Positions 31,623 to 43,600 of a stretch of DNA of 44,919 bases are shown here, piece by piece. This stretch comes from Neurospora tetrasperma FGSC 2508 (taxonomy: Eukaryota > Ascomycota > Sordariomycetes > Sordariales > Sordariaceae), in the NCBI RefSeq assembly GCF_000213175.1, contig NW_009799179.1:3574756-3619674 (forward strand), given 5' to 3'. Made by a program: the position numbers and the translations under genes. The stretch's first letter is position 1; every line of letters begins with the position of its first letter. A model generated the notes under the pieces. That model did not search any database. It was not told where the DNA came from and saw only the letters and a program-made list of their open reading frames with translations.

Positions 31623-33633
31623 ATCAGTTGAATGGATCTCGTTTGGTGATCGAATCCGACTGGACGGGGCCACTGGTGGCTACTGAGGAGTCGAGGTTTT
31701 CCTGCCTGCTTAGCCTGGCTTGGAGCACCTCCTGTGTCTCGGCCGGGTCTGGGACTGGGTCTGGGACCTGTGTTGTCACATTCTCTTTCTTTGTTCATAT
31801 TCGAACACTGTTAGTGTCTTTTGGAAACAAACAATTGCCTTCAGGCTAAGGGGATTGTGGTAGTAGGTTGGGTTAGTATCTCGAAACAGCATGGCCATGG
31901 GATGCTTGGTCGACGAATAAGGGCAACTATACGCTGGGCTCAATTACTTCATTGTGTGGTATTTGAGACTTTCAAGTGAACAATGGTATCCCAATTCCAA
32001 TACATAAAGTCGAACGCCGGTCTTGTCATACCGCCCCAACCAGCAGAAAGCTGAAGGAGGCGCTCACCGTGTTGGTGTTGGTGTTGTCGGCGCGCGCGAG
32101 AATATCTCGGAAGAGGTTGAGCGTTGGCGCTTTTGTAACGGGGACGGGTTGAGGATCAACGCTGAGGCCTCGAGCTACTTGAGTAAGAGTTTTTTCATTG
32201 CTGGGAGATGATTGAATAGATGTTGATCACGTATAGAGGAAAGCTGAATATTGTTCGAATCGGTATGACGGCCGATGAGCAACCGACCCCAAGTCGACGA
32301 AATTTAGCTGCAGCGATAATGCGACAGAGGCCAGGGGAGGGGAGACTGATTGTCGGGACCAGGCAGCTCCAAGTAAATTGAAGTGGTGAATGGTTGTCGA
32401 TACATGCCCACGTTCTTTCAAGGCTTCGCTCGGGTGGCGGCTTGTTGACTTGTGGTTTCGACTCTCAAGGAAGATTGAGTGTGAGGAGAGGAGGGAAAGA
32501 AGTCGAAGTTCTGACACTCGTCTAGGTAGGAATCGAAGAGAAACGTAGATCCACACTTGCACTTCTGTTGACCAATCAAACGCTGTTCCTGATGAGCACT
32601 AAGAGAACACACCATCTTATTGGTTGATTACGGAATGAACGTCCAGGGTTCGGACTTGCAGCTCCGTCTTTCGCACCTCAACACCAACGCTCAAACAAAC
32701 AGTCTCTTGGCACTCGAATACATCTCCCACCAGGTATTCATCGTCACCATCGTCACACGAAGAAAGGAAGTTGTTACGAACTCCCCTACGAACTAAAAAG
32801 CGGGAATTTGGATTCTTTCAATGAAACGTTTCTACATTCGTTCTTTTACTCACGGGAAAATGAGTCTGCGAAACGATTCATGCTGCGACATCGGAGGTGT
32901 CGTTATCCAGAACGTACCTCTAGAAGTGGAAATATGGCAAAGTCCTCTTCACCAAATTGATCACTCGTTGAACTGAAGCCAATTCAAGTGGCTTCGGGTA
33001 GCATGATCTGACCAGACGAGCCTTACTGGTAACGTAGTCCGTTTCAATGTACTTTGTTCGCTTAAAAAAACAGAACCCCTCCTTTTTTTCGTCTTGTCGT
33101 TGGAAGGGCAGCAAGGCGCACGAATATCATTCGGTAATATGAAGCCTAAACATTCCACTCGCAAACTCAACCCCCAGACTAATACTCAAATAGCTCACCA
33201 CTACCCCTGAAAGTCAAACCGACTTATCAAACTTAAGAAAATGTTTCTGGCGAATGGTCCAGGACTGAATTTCGAGCACAATGCTCCCTTGTACTAACGA
33301 CCAAAGACGGCACTATGACGAGAACAAAGCAAAGTCCCCCACAGTCACATTGTCTGCCGTATATTTTGAACAAAGGAGGTTTGGTGGCGTTATTCTGCCT
33401 CATATACTCTTTGAGTTCAGCGAACAATTCCATTGAAGATGAGCACTAAACTTACCCATCGACAGAGTGTCAAGATAACATGGTTATTCGACCGTTGCTT
33501 TGTGGACGGCGAGACTGTACGGTTTATAAACATCCCGATGTCTCGTCTTATGAGAGACAGGGAATAAGCATCTCAGCAGACTAACCAACAGCGAAAACAT
33601 ACACCGAAAGTCAGTTGCCTCCTCTCAACGACC
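31623..33633. other. Intergenic region between knottin-like and kinase-like genes
   Basis: No gene is supported. Short open frames on both strands lack domains or good starts. The right end holds the promoter of the kinase-like gene. Confidence 0.5.
33523..33530 (+). promoter_or_regulatory. TATA box of the kinase-like gene
   Basis: TTTATAAA lies 104-111 nt before the start codon, which would place transcription start near 33555-33565 and give a leader of about 75 nt. Confidence 0.5.
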
Positions 33634-34920
33634 ATGTCCGACTCCAACACACGAGCGTATCTCTTCAAGTTCAGGGGATCTGACTATGTCTTCTGCAGAA
33701 CGGCCGGTCATGGCGCCGAAGCTCAAGCACAAGTCGTCCAGAAAGTCAGCACAGGTGAGCTTCTCATCCGAAAGGTGAGCAAGAACCGTCTCGATCGAAG
33801 CAAATGCATCGAACCTAATGAGTTCCACCTCATGGAAGAATACCTGAGTAAGCCACCTCGTTCGCCCGATATCCGACCCCTGATTCCGAAATTCTACGGA
33901 TACGAAAAGATCCAGTCCAAGAATGGGCTTTTCCATCTGGTATCCTACTGGCAGCTCATCAACGGCGGTTCAGTCAAGGACTTGATTATGACCAAGTATA
34001 ACTCCATCAAGCACACCAAGTTCAACCCAGACAAGCGGTTCCCAGCAAGACTCATCGCCCGCATGCTCCACCAGGTTTTCAGCTCTCTGCAACACCTCTA
34101 CACCGTCTATAAGAAACCAATCTTCCACAAAGATCTACACCCCGGTAATATATGGATGCACTTCGCTCCTTCCGGCGACGGAGAGCTCAGCGACATCCCA
34201 GACTTCTACGTCGGTGATTTTGGTTATGCCGGTTGGGACTTCGGCTTCAACCCCAACCATATGGCCACCAGAGACATCGACCAAGTCATGGAATGGGCAC
34301 GTTTGATGATCTGCATCAACCTGCCCGAGCACCAGCGGCCACCGAAAGACGGCGCGGTCCCTTACCCCGATGATCTCCAACGAGGTGGTACCATCCCGGG
34401 AGACGCGCCCATGACCGCCATCCTCTCGCTCTACTACGACTTCTGTCACGAGCTGAAGCAATTCAAGGACCAAAAAGGCCGGAAAATCCGCGAACCATCC
34501 TGCCCCCCGCCCGATCTCAGCAATTTCATTCGCCGCGCTGAGGCGCTCGAGAAGAAGCTTACCCCTTCGTTGACTGGGTGTATGTTGATGACGGGGCTGA
34601 ATGAATCGAACGACCCACGCGTCCAGAATTTCATGCATGAAGTCAAGGAAAAAGCCTTGCAAACGGCTAGTGCGCCGCCTTTAATCATGCATGGTACCTA
34701 TGAGAAATGCTTGACGCCTATGGTTAGAAATTTTCCTATCAAAGTCCATGGTCCGTTTTATCTGGCCGAGATGAGCGCAACTACAGGTAGGTGGGAAGCG
34801 ATTGAAGATGCCACGTATCATCGGCCGGGCAAAACGAGAGGCAGTGGAAGGGGACTGAGAGCCATATCTGAGAGCCCGGATGAGGAGGATGGAGAGACTG
34901 ATTCGGAGCCTGACTTTTGA
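33634..34920 (+). CDS. Fungal protein-kinase-like protein (428 aa)
   Basis: The start ATG at 33634 (MSDSNTRA) is the first ATG and has A at -3. Kinase-fold landmarks are visible: a glycine-containing loop-like segment AGHGAEAQAQVV (24-35), K47 in LLIRKVSK, a possible helix-C Glu in LMEEYLSK (67-74), the catalytic-loop variant HKDLHPGNIW (165-174) with D167 and N172 in place, and DFG (195-197) in YVGDFGYAG. An insert-rich region with many His and Pro follows, and the C-terminus (about 400-428) is acidic and disordered. There is no usual APE motif that I can point to. Key residues are present, so activity is possible. It resembles lineage-specific fungal kinase-like proteins rather than a conserved signalling kinase. 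No membrane segment. Neighbours give no hint of its substrate. Confidence 0.8.
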   Translation: MSDSNTRAYLFKFRGSDYVFCRTAGHGAEAQAQVVQKVSTGELLIRKVSKNRLDRSKCIEPNEFHLMEEYLSKPPRSPDIRPLIPKFYGYEKIQSKNGLFHLVSYWQLINGGSVKDLIMTKYNSIKHTKFNPDKRFPARLIARMLHQVFSSLQHLYTVYKKPIFHKDLHPGNIWMHFAPSGDGELSDIPDFYVGDFGYAGWDFGFNPNHMATRDIDQVMEWARLMICINLPEHQRPPKDGAVPYPDDLQRGGTIPGDAPMTAILSLYYDFCHELKQFKDQKGRKIREPSCPPPDLSNFIRRAEALEKKLTPSLTGCMLMTGLNESNDPRVQNFMHEVKEKALQTASAPPLIMHGTYEKCLTPMVRNFPIKVHGPFYLAEMSATTGRWEAIEDATYHRPGKTRGSGRGLRAISESPDEEDGETDSEPDF

Positions 34921-36255
34921 TGAAGTTTGAGCGGTTAGATGGTGCTGAATTTCGCTGTGTCAAGTGAGGCAGCTGTGTTATTTTGGAACGGGTCTATTCT
35001 GCTTTCTGTTCTCAGCTTTCGCATAGGGTAGTTTGCCTCGGTAGGCTTGGGCGTAGAGCAGGTCTCTCGTCATCTCTCTTGGTGATCGTTGTTGGCTTGG
35101 GCTATGCACTTGACGAAAGAGAAGATCAACTTGAACTAGATTAGCGTTGGAATAAATTGATTCATGAATGTCTAATCGGTTTTCCAAACAAGCACTCTAC
35201 GTGATCCTTCTATTCTTAACTTGTATCGTGTGCCCAATATATCTAGGCACCTTGTAATCTGAAAAACAGGCTTGTGATCATCCTGCTCTGTCGAGGTATC
35301 TTACCTATTAATGACCGCGTCAATTGTATGCGACACCAGCCTATCTCTCGCACTCCACCAAGCCCAACGTTTCTAAGTCTTTTGTATGCCATGTTGAACA
35401 AACCTTAGCATGCTATAGGGTCAAGAGTTGTTGATCAGCTTAGAGGTAAAATCAGACGTCATAAAGGTGAGGAGAAAAGAGTGTACATCAGGTTTGATAC
35501 GAGGTCTTTTTGTGGCTAGTGACAACGAAATATTGATGTTCAATGACTTGACGGTCATCTCAGGTAAAGAAGATATTCCCAGAGATCGATTTTGATAGAG
35601 TCCGTGCCCTTGGACCTTGTTCATCCGAAAAGGGACTGCTTCTGGATTGCAAATCTAGGGTCCTTTCATCTACGATGCTCCTCCCGCTCCATGTGACTCT
35701 ACTCTACCTGTGCATACACTATGCTGAAGTCGGGCCGCTTGAACTCCATTCTCGCATGGACAAGGACAGGAAAGGGTGCGGGGAGCTCATCGGGATGGAC
35801 CTTGATTGGCTGGAATTCAAGTATCGGCCAATCACTTCTCTTCCTCACGTTTCATGACATCAAGGTCTGCGGGACAAGGAAGAATGATCGTCAAAACCCC
35901 AACACTCCAACTCCGCCATGATCGCCATATCCACTCACTGAAGCGACGACAACCGATCATGTTTCTTCAGGCGTCAAGGCCAACAGCAACCTGACAACTG
36001 CCAGTATCAGACAATGAAGGCACAAACAATAGCATGGTGATAAAGAAAGCCCTTTGGCAGCCCTCCACCTTGATGACAATGGCCGGTTGTCGATTTCATC
36101 TCTTCACCGTCACACAACGAAAAAAAGCCGAAGACTCGGGGGGCGACTTCATCAGACATTCATTCACATTGATGTTTATAACTTTAATCATCAACGCCAT
36201 CAGTCATCAGTTCGTCTATGGTAATTACAAAGATAATAACAATTAAGCTCTTCTA
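34921..36255. other. Intergenic region between the kinase-like gene and GH71
   Basis: The two genes converge on this space, so both 3' UTRs lie here. No gene, RNA or repeat is supported. Confidence 0.5.
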
Positions 36256-37779
36256 TCAGGAGCTGATAACAGCTGTGTTCCAATTCACCATTCCGCCCAC
36301 ACATTCCGTCGTGATAGCTGGTCCTCCCTTCGCCTGCGCGATTAGCTGCGTTGTCCCGTCTTCCAGGGTTCTCGACACCGACACCACCACATCCCCCATG
36401 CTGTTGGTGAACAACACCTTGCCCGAGTAAATTCCTGCTCTGCCGTTCTGCGGCGTCTTCGAGAAGGTGGCCTTCTGGTCCTTCCCGCCGATCGAAACGC
36501 TGATATCGGCTGGCTCTGCCAACAAGGCGGTGAAGAAGATGTTATCCTGCAGGAGCTCATCTGGTGCGTACACCTCCTGATATTTCGGGTCATTGCCAGT
36601 CGTGTTGCCGTTGTTACAAGCATTTGCTGGGTTAATACGATAATAGGCTACAACCGCCTCTTCTGGCACAGCGAAGTCTTGCTGTGCCACCTGCTCCGCG
36701 GCTCTGAAGACAGTTGACGTCGGCGATGGAGCTGGCGCGGTGACAATAGTGGTCAGAGTTTTGACAACGGTGGTAGGGATCCGCTTGGTCGACAGGCCCT
36801 TGCTGCCTTGCTTGTACTGCTGAATATAATAGGGCAACAATCTCCTCCACCCGTCATGCGGCATGTTTTCGGCATAGTTGAGCGGTGCATTTGCACTCCG
36901 AAACAGCCCAAGCGATTTCTCGCGGACTGGGCCGATATAGTGCGATTCGCCGTAGTCGTTCCAGGTAAGAATCTCCACGAATTCGGGCTGGAATTCGATT
37001 ATCTGCTGCCAGCGCGTGTCCCAAAGCTCATCTCCCTTCCAGAGCCAATTCTTGTTCCAGCTGGGCAGGTTGGTGTAGAACCACCCGGCGACCGGCATGA
37101 TGTAAGGACGACCCTTTAACGCGGTCCGATACTGCTCATCCATTTCTGTGGTCATGGCAGAAGGCCCCTTTGGCCAAGCAGCGTAGCTGAATAGTCCATC
37201 CACAACACCACCCGCCTTTGTGGCTGCGTTTGCAGCGCCGAGGGAAGACCAGTCTGGGATAAAAAGACAGTTGGTCTTATCCTTGATATCGCGCCAGTCT
37301 TCCGCATAATCAGGTCCCTCGAAGGTGGAAACTAAAGGTCGGTAGGTGTTGTCAGGCTTGAAATACGAGCGCTCATCCGCCCAGCGATTGATCAGGGCGG
37401 TTACGGCATCTTTGGACCAAGGAGCTTGTGCGTTATAGTCAAAAGAGAAGAACAGCTTGAAGTTGACAGCATTGGCAGCTCGGAAGGCATTGGCCAGGGA
37501 GTTGGCGTTGCTTTCGTCTTGCGAAGCAATATTAAGAACGAAGCCATCGATGGAAGCCTTCTGTGCAAGACGAATGTCATCCTGCCAGTCGGGCAGGTCA
37601 TAATAACGAGCATTTCCCACCTTAAGCATGTGTAAGCTGAGTGTTTCTTGTTTGCCAACAGGTGGGAGTGGACTTACAATAAAGTGAGCAAAGACCTCCT
37701 TCGCTGCTTGCGCAAAGGGCAGCAGCGCCAGCGCTGTTACTAAACGAACGGAAAATGAGTAATTCATCTTTGATACCAT
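36256..37779 (-). CDS. GH71 endo-alpha-1,3-glucanase (mutanase), secreted (488 aa)
   Basis: It cleaves alpha-1,3-glucan, a fungal wall polymer, and serves in wall remodelling or attack on other fungi. Exons are 37779..37678 and 37620..36256; the 57-nt intron has GTAAGT, a CTTAC branch region and AAG, and its removal restores KEVFAHFIVGNARYYDLPDW, the GH71 start. The start ATG at 37779 (MVSKMNYS) is the first ATG after the TATA box; 37767 (MNYS) is an alternative with the same signal peptide (core VTALALLPFA). The GH71 domain covers about 27-305: FSFDY (92-96), FIPDWSSLG (154-162), and the catalytic-type TWNDYGESHYIGP (253-265). A Thr/Ser/Pro-rich linker at about 315-337 leads to a C-terminal domain of about 150 residues. 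Earlier in-frame codons beyond 37779 start with GTG and are leader. Confidence 0.92.
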   Translation of the reverse strand: MVSKMNYSFSVRLVTALALLPFAQAAKEVFAHFIVSPLPPVGKQETLSLHMLKVGNARYYDLPDWQDDIRLAQKASIDGFVLNIASQDESNANSLANAFRAANAVNFKLFFSFDYNAQAPWSKDAVTALINRWADERSYFKPDNTYRPLVSTFEGPDYAEDWRDIKDKTNCLFIPDWSSLGAANAATKAGGVVDGLFSYAAWPKGPSAMTTEMDEQYRTALKGRPYIMPVAGWFYTNLPSWNKNWLWKGDELWDTRWQQIIEFQPEFVEILTWNDYGESHYIGPVREKSLGLFRSANAPLNYAENMPHDGWRRLLPYYIQQYKQGSKGLSTKRIPTTVVKTLTTIVTAPAPSPTSTVFRAAEQVAQQDFAVPEEAVVAYYRINPANACNNGNTTGNDPKYQEVYAPDELLQDNIFFTALLAEPADISVSIGGKDQKATFSKTPQNGRAGIYSGKVLFTNSMGDVVVSVSRTLEDGTTQLIAQAKGGPAITTECVGGMVNWNTAVISS

Positions 37780-39904
37780 GGCCCTAAAATCTGACCGAAG
37801 AAAGAGGGGATAATTCGATAGGTAAGGACTGTGCTTATAAACGGAGAGGCTCCTCGGCACTTCACCATCGCGAGGGTGACCTTCTTCTTCAAAGAAAACT
37901 CAAAGAGGTGGGATAATGGCGCGTCAAGCTTTGTTGGGTAACGGTTCCTGGTCTAGAATCTGCGGACTGCATCTTGACATGGTGTTCCTGCTCCTGGGGC
38001 TGAGAATATTTGACTAAAATCGGTTAGCTGATATTGGCAATAGCTTCATATGGCAGGCGTAGCGAACCTACTAACAATCAGCTTGCAACACCGGTGCATA
38101 TGTACTGATATCGGAGATACCGGAGCACATTCCGAAAGAATAAAGATGTCAACAGGGACCATGCGTCCCGCCAGTCGAGCAACAACTTGGATCCACCGGG
38201 TGTCGCCTCAAACGGGAAGGAGAAATTAGACAAGGCATATCTTCGATGCTTGACTGTTCTGCTTGATCACTGATCAAGCTCTTCAGGGCCGTCCGTGGTT
38301 TTCTCAACATCTCCCATTACAAACGCAAAACGGATGGAGGTGTTGACGTTATTTAGCAACCGATTGCCAATTGACCGACGACCGTTCCGCTCTCCAGCTG
38401 CGAAATCTGCATCTCTTACAGGGAAAGAGAAAGGCCTGAGTGAGGCCCCTTGGCCGAAGACTGGGCAGGTGCAAAGTGGCGTTGACAAACCGAAGCAGAA
38501 GCGGGCTGGGCCGTTGAGGTCCAAATTCTCGGTGTGTCCAAAGAAAGAAAAAATAAGACAAACGACAAACGGCCGAGTTTGGCCAATCCGGCGCTTGTTG
38601 TGGTAGCGGTGACGCTATGGCAGCAGACGCCAATGAGATGAAAGAAGAGGAGCCGCATTTGGAACATTTGACGCTTCCGCGAGCACGCCCAAGTGGATTC
38701 GTCAAATTCAAGGGTCTTACTGCGATGTGAACAATAGTCCGGACAGGACGCTTTTGACAAGCTAGACCCAGTGGGTATGCGGACTAATTTTTTCAGCTAC
38801 ATTGACTGAAAAATACACGCCACCGAAATTCCTCCGGCAAGGCGACCAACGTCGCTCGTCTTCAGGTCTCTCAGCAAATGATGCGACGTCACGGAACCCT
38901 GTATCGCCAGGCGGTGGAAGATGTCTTGAACGGCCTTATGGCGGAAATTCAGCCGCCGCAATGTTTCGGAGGACGGACGGAAAAAGACGGTGTGCTTGTT
39001 CCTTATCTTTCCGACTGAAATTGGTTGTCTCAAACTGAAGTTATTCCCGTCCGGTCAACTACAGGCGGCGAGCGTCGCCGGCGATATACAAAGGGATGCC
39101 GTGGTGATCACAATGATAACATCTAGAGTATCTGCCAAGGTGTCTTGCGGTTTTTATGAGTACGTAGAGGGTTCCGAGACTTTTGCAAAGTTACAAGAAG
39201 GTCAGAGGAGGCATGGAGTTCAATCAGGGCAGAGTGAAGTTGATCGAGGTTCAGTTCGCTAGGTAGGTTGCACCGACCCGCTCGCTGATTGACCTCTGTC
39301 TGATGAGCGTTTTTTGGAAAGGGCAAGAAACGAGTGGAACTTGAAATGAATCGGATTGAGCCACCCACAAGACTGGAAGGCAGGCGCGATCGAAAATTTC
39401 CAAAGTCGAAGCTCTTTCTGGAGTATGGCGCATCTCCTGCGACCGTTGTTCTCACCTCCAACCTTCAGTCATAGGCTGCGCGATGCAGCTCCGGCGCGAC
39501 TGCATTTTTGGAAGAATCACGGGCGCGAACATGGATGTTTTCTGGCAAGTCTCGGATATTCTTCTTTCCACAAAAGGATATCCTCGCTAAAGGACGGAAC
39601 CCATCGCTACCTACTGTACTCGCGGCATCGAGCTGGGCTGCTATGTTGTCGCTCGAGTTCATCAGCTTTGTCGCTTGACAACCGTGACATGTTCGGGAGA
39701 ACAAGAAGTGGAGGTACTTCCTTGCATGTGCCTGCCCTCCCCTATCATCTGACTTCCTGACATCATCTCAGGATTATCAGACACCGAACAGAAAACTGTC
39801 AGCAATGGCAATTTTCACACCCTCGTCTGTTTTCATCTTGCGACGGGGAGGCAAAGCACTACTTTACGCCCAGTTCAACTCTCACCCGCCATACGGCTCG
39901 TGGC
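37780..39904. other. Intergenic region upstream of GH71
   Basis: Contains the GH71 promoter on its left. Open frames at 38267-39760 on both strands (up to 134 codons) have no recognisable domain. I see no repeat. Confidence 0.5.
37833..37841 (-). promoter_or_regulatory. TATA box of the GH71 gene
   Basis: On the minus strand TTTATAAGC lies 54-62 nt before the ATG at 37779, giving a leader of about 25-30 nt. This supports 37779 or 37767 over any start further upstream. Confidence 0.55.
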
Positions 39905-40620
39905 TATGCTCGACTCAACCCGCCTCTCGAAACACCTTCTCCATCCAAACATCCCTACCTCACTGACAACCTCGCGCCCATTCAAAAATGCCTTCCTCCA
40001 ACTACATGTTCATACGAAGGAACTATCGGGACGGTAGCCATGGTAGTTCTCTCGCGTTTGCCTGCATCGAAAACCAAAGTCAAGAGAATTAGTGTCGCCA
40101 ACACGTCGGTCTTGTATCATGATGGGAGAGCCCTGGCAACTTGCGAGAACGGACCGTCTCTTCGGTTTCTGCTGCCAAGCTTGGAGACGATCAGATGGTT
40201 CAACGGAGTAATAACCGACAATGAGCCCTTGGTGACTACGAGAAGATTGATGGAGCGGGTGCCGTAGGGTTTGGGGGAAGGGGCATGCTCTCATTCATAA
40301 GAGAATGGACGATGGTACATCCCCTAGTTGACCAGGACACGGAAGAGCTGATCGCTTTCCACTCATTCTCGGTCGAGCCCTACGTTAGTTACTCGATCAT
40401 TCGGCCCTCTGGGGTTTCAACCTCACCTCGGCTCATGAGTGTCCCCGTCCCGGGCGTGGCTTGCCCAAAAATGATGCATGACTGGGGTGTATCAAGGTAC
40501 CACACTGTCATCATGGATATGCCGCTTTCCCTGAATCCACTCAATGTGTTGAAGGGTAAACCCGTTCTCTTTTATAATGGGGCTGGGAAAGCCCGCTTTG
40601 GCCTATTCCCAAGGTACCCA
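39905..40620 (+). pseudogene. Carotenoid cleavage oxygenase pseudogene (deletion and frameshift)
   Basis: Frame 1 (39905..40267) opens without a nearby in-frame ATG with PSKHPYLTDNLAPIQK and CSYEGTI, matching the N-terminus of fungal carotenoid oxygenases. It then jumps at about 40030 to TVAMVVLSRLPASKTKVKR and ISVANTSVLYHDGRALATC, which in intact genes lie well over a hundred residues later; the expected GGQYVRNGGNP region is missing. The frame ends in TAG at 40265-40267. Homology resumes in another frame from about 40279 (GMLSFIREWTMVHP, AFHSFSVEPYVSYSII, CPKMMHDWGVSRYHTVIMD, FGLFPRY), including a His in MMHD that is probably an iron ligand. After about 40620 the family signal stops, though the frame stays open to 40851. 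Intact enzymes cleave carotenoids or stilbenes with Fe(II) and O2. This copy cannot make a functional one. Base composition is normal, so the decay is not RIP. Confidence 0.82.
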
Positions 40621-43600
40621 GCAGTGTTAGTGACCATCAGATCCTTGGAACCCCATCTCGATGTTGGTCTGGTTAAGGTAGCTCCGGCTGAAACTTTTGG
40701 ACAAAGGTCTCTGCTGGACTTAGCAGAGCTACCTAGTGTTGCCTGGGTTTTGTTCCTGCTTTGGGCCTGCGGCGACTGTCCGAAACAAAGAATCTTTGGA
40801 CAATCCCACCTTCGGCAGTATCTCTGTTCGGGTTTATTTCATAAGTACTAGACCAGACTCGTAATTACCATCCGACCATTCAGACATCTCATACAGGAGA
40901 CAAGATTGAAGGAACATCTCGGATCGCGGCAGGATAGGTCAGACCATTTTTGGGGCAGGATCAACAGCAGGGGAGTTGACAGCCTGGAAGGAAGTGGGTT
41001 AGGGGGAATATTCCTGGTAGACGTTCCTTGGAGCACGTCGTTTCGGCATTTCAGGGGATGGAAGGCACGCTTGCGAAGTGGGGCCCCAGAGAAAAGTTGA
41101 GTGGGAAACCCTAGTACTACCGCGGGTATCAGCGTGTGTATGTGGACTGATTCGAGTCAGGAACGAATCAACGGATGTTTCACTGAGCCTGGTTAAAAAA
41201 ACAGATACGGTAACTGGTAAGGCTCAGCTTGAATTCAGAAAGCGTTGGCAGTATCGAGCATCACATAGTATGACAGTGACGGTCTGCGCGTATCTAGTAA
41301 CACTGCCATCAGGTTCCGTTCCCAATCAGGTTAGGGGGCCCATTCAGAATACGCTATTCACCTCCAATAGTAAGTATCATCAACTTCCACCCCCAATCTA
41401 CCGAGGCACTTCTGCAAGTACGACGACAGAGATCTGGCCGTCTGCTAAACGGAATAACAACAGGTCACCTCTAGGCAATTTGGCGCGTCATGCACCACCC
41501 AACCAAACGATACCAAATCTCCCCGCGCACGACAAGTCAAACCGATGAGTCCACAGTCACGAGCCGGCAGAATTTGAGACTGCGCTACAGGGCAGTCCTA
41601 CGCAGTACCCGTCCTGGAGATATGAGATCAAGGTTGCCGCCATACCTTTGTACCATGGTACAGTAACCCAAAAGCGCTTTTCTGCATCCTAGACCACAAC
41701 TCCTCCATCATATGCGTCACAAGCCCCACGGTCTGTTGTATTGGACTCTATTCGGTTGATTGATGCGCCTTATCCATTATGCTGGAGACTCAAGCTCGGC
41801 CGTGATCAGTATCAACTCGCATCTTTCGCCTCTGGGGAAGCCAGATCGTGGGCCGCTCAACAACGGGTTCACCTCCTCCCGGCTTGGACGCATTTTGAAA
41901 ACAATTCAATTGCGAACCAAAGCCGGAACTCACGTCTTTATTGGATTGCATGAAATAAGAGCCGCAAAGCTATGGGTGCTTTGACGCTTGGGTCCGCGGC
42001 ATCGATATTAACAAGGGGCCATCACTACCATGCCTTTTGTACGATCACACACAACCGTGGACCAAGAAGTCTACAAGTTTCGGGTAAGGTTGCTCAGAAG
42101 ATACCACTTATGTGAGAAATGGCGGGGCGTGAGCAGGTCTTCTTTTTATCCATTCTGGCCACGTAAGACAGCTCGGTGCCATTCCGCCGAGAGATCATTT
42201 GTTTTTAGTTCGTAACAGCGCCGCCAAGTGCGGACTAGCCTCCTGTCTAGGGCTGGACTCATGGTTCTTTTGGGCGCTACATACCCTGATCAATGTTACC
42301 TTGCTCCCCCCTAGTCATCAACTGTGGCCTCAATAATCTTCTTTCCTACTGAAACGGGCGTAGGAGTTGTTTGGAAATGCTCACCTTCTGTTCATTTGCT
42401 TCCCTCACCAGGCTTGATTCCTCAAACCTCACACCCTACTACACACCGGATGGCCAAAGTCACTTCTCATCCTATACGAACATATTCCCATCCTTATCCG
42501 CACATTGAAATGCCAACGGGGCCAGGCGGAATGTGGGGGGCTTGTACGCCTAACGCATGTTCACCCTTGAGCGCTGAATGAATGCCGCACTAAGCTTTGC
42601 AAGCCACCAAAGCAGAGATTAACTCTGCATTATGCCCACGTTTTTCGTCTCGGAAGTTGAAACAAAAATTATCCATTTGGTTTACATCTCTACTTTTGTA
42701 TGCGGCTGCGTAGTTCGTTCCTGAGAGTGGGGATTAGGTCAGACCTACCTTCTCGTTCGGTGGTTTATATACCGAGATTCTGAAACACCGAACTGACCGT
42801 ATCCATGGGGTATGTATGGGTTCGTCTCTTGACTATTTGAATAAGCAGTTTCAACCACTGCACTACCATGTTGACTACTCGTAATGCTAACACACTCTCT
42901 CTCTTCTGACCTTTCGTCTTCCATACTATGAGGGGTGTTAACGAACGATTTGTTGATGCACGATATGTATTGGTTTCGAGTGGTATAAACCAGGATAATG
43001 TACCAGTCAAGGTTTCACACTGCGTAGTTTGGTTCCTTGCGGAGCGAAACCAAGCACCTTAATCAAAGGATGTTACGGAGACCCTGCTTCTAGTGTACCG
43101 TTACCTGCACATGATTCTTCTGTACGCTGGCGTTTTTTTCCTTCTCTCCTTCTTGTCTTCCTGCTCTTTTCTGTGTTCCTTTTTCCTATCGTTTCTTGTG
43201 TGGTTACTCGATCATATGAAAACACCGTTCGTGTTCGGGTCTTAGCTGGTTTTGATACCGATGCTAGCTTATGCAACAAGGACTGGATATCATTTTCAAG
43301 GAAGGTCAAAGCGCACTTCTCGGGGTCACTTTTCAGCATGTACACCTTGCAATCCAGAGATATAAATCGACAAGTCTCACGACAATAAATGATATCAAAC
43401 ATGATCAAGTCTATCTCGCATCTCTTGAAGTCGGTTTGCCTCATTACACACAAGTGAATTCGCATCTACCAGAAGTCTTTTTTTTTCCCTTGTGCGCGAG
43501 ACCCTTCCAGTCAGGCAACCGTTGGATTATCCCTTGATCGTCATCAAGCTTAACAGTACAGTACGCCTTCATCCACTCTCATTGTTGTCCGGATTTACTA

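Noticed and set aside
37780-37860. N-terminal extension of the GH71 protein
   Set aside because: It opens with GTG and spans the TATA box; the first ATG after the box (37779) gives a proper signal peptide.
39356-39760. 134-codon frame upstream of the carotenoid oxygenase pseudogene
   Set aside because: Different frame from the pseudogene and no match to missing parts of that enzyme. Looks random.
40621-40851. C-terminal continuation of the carotenoid oxygenase
   Set aside because: The frame stays open but shows none of the family's expected blocks, so I end the pseudogene call at about 40620.
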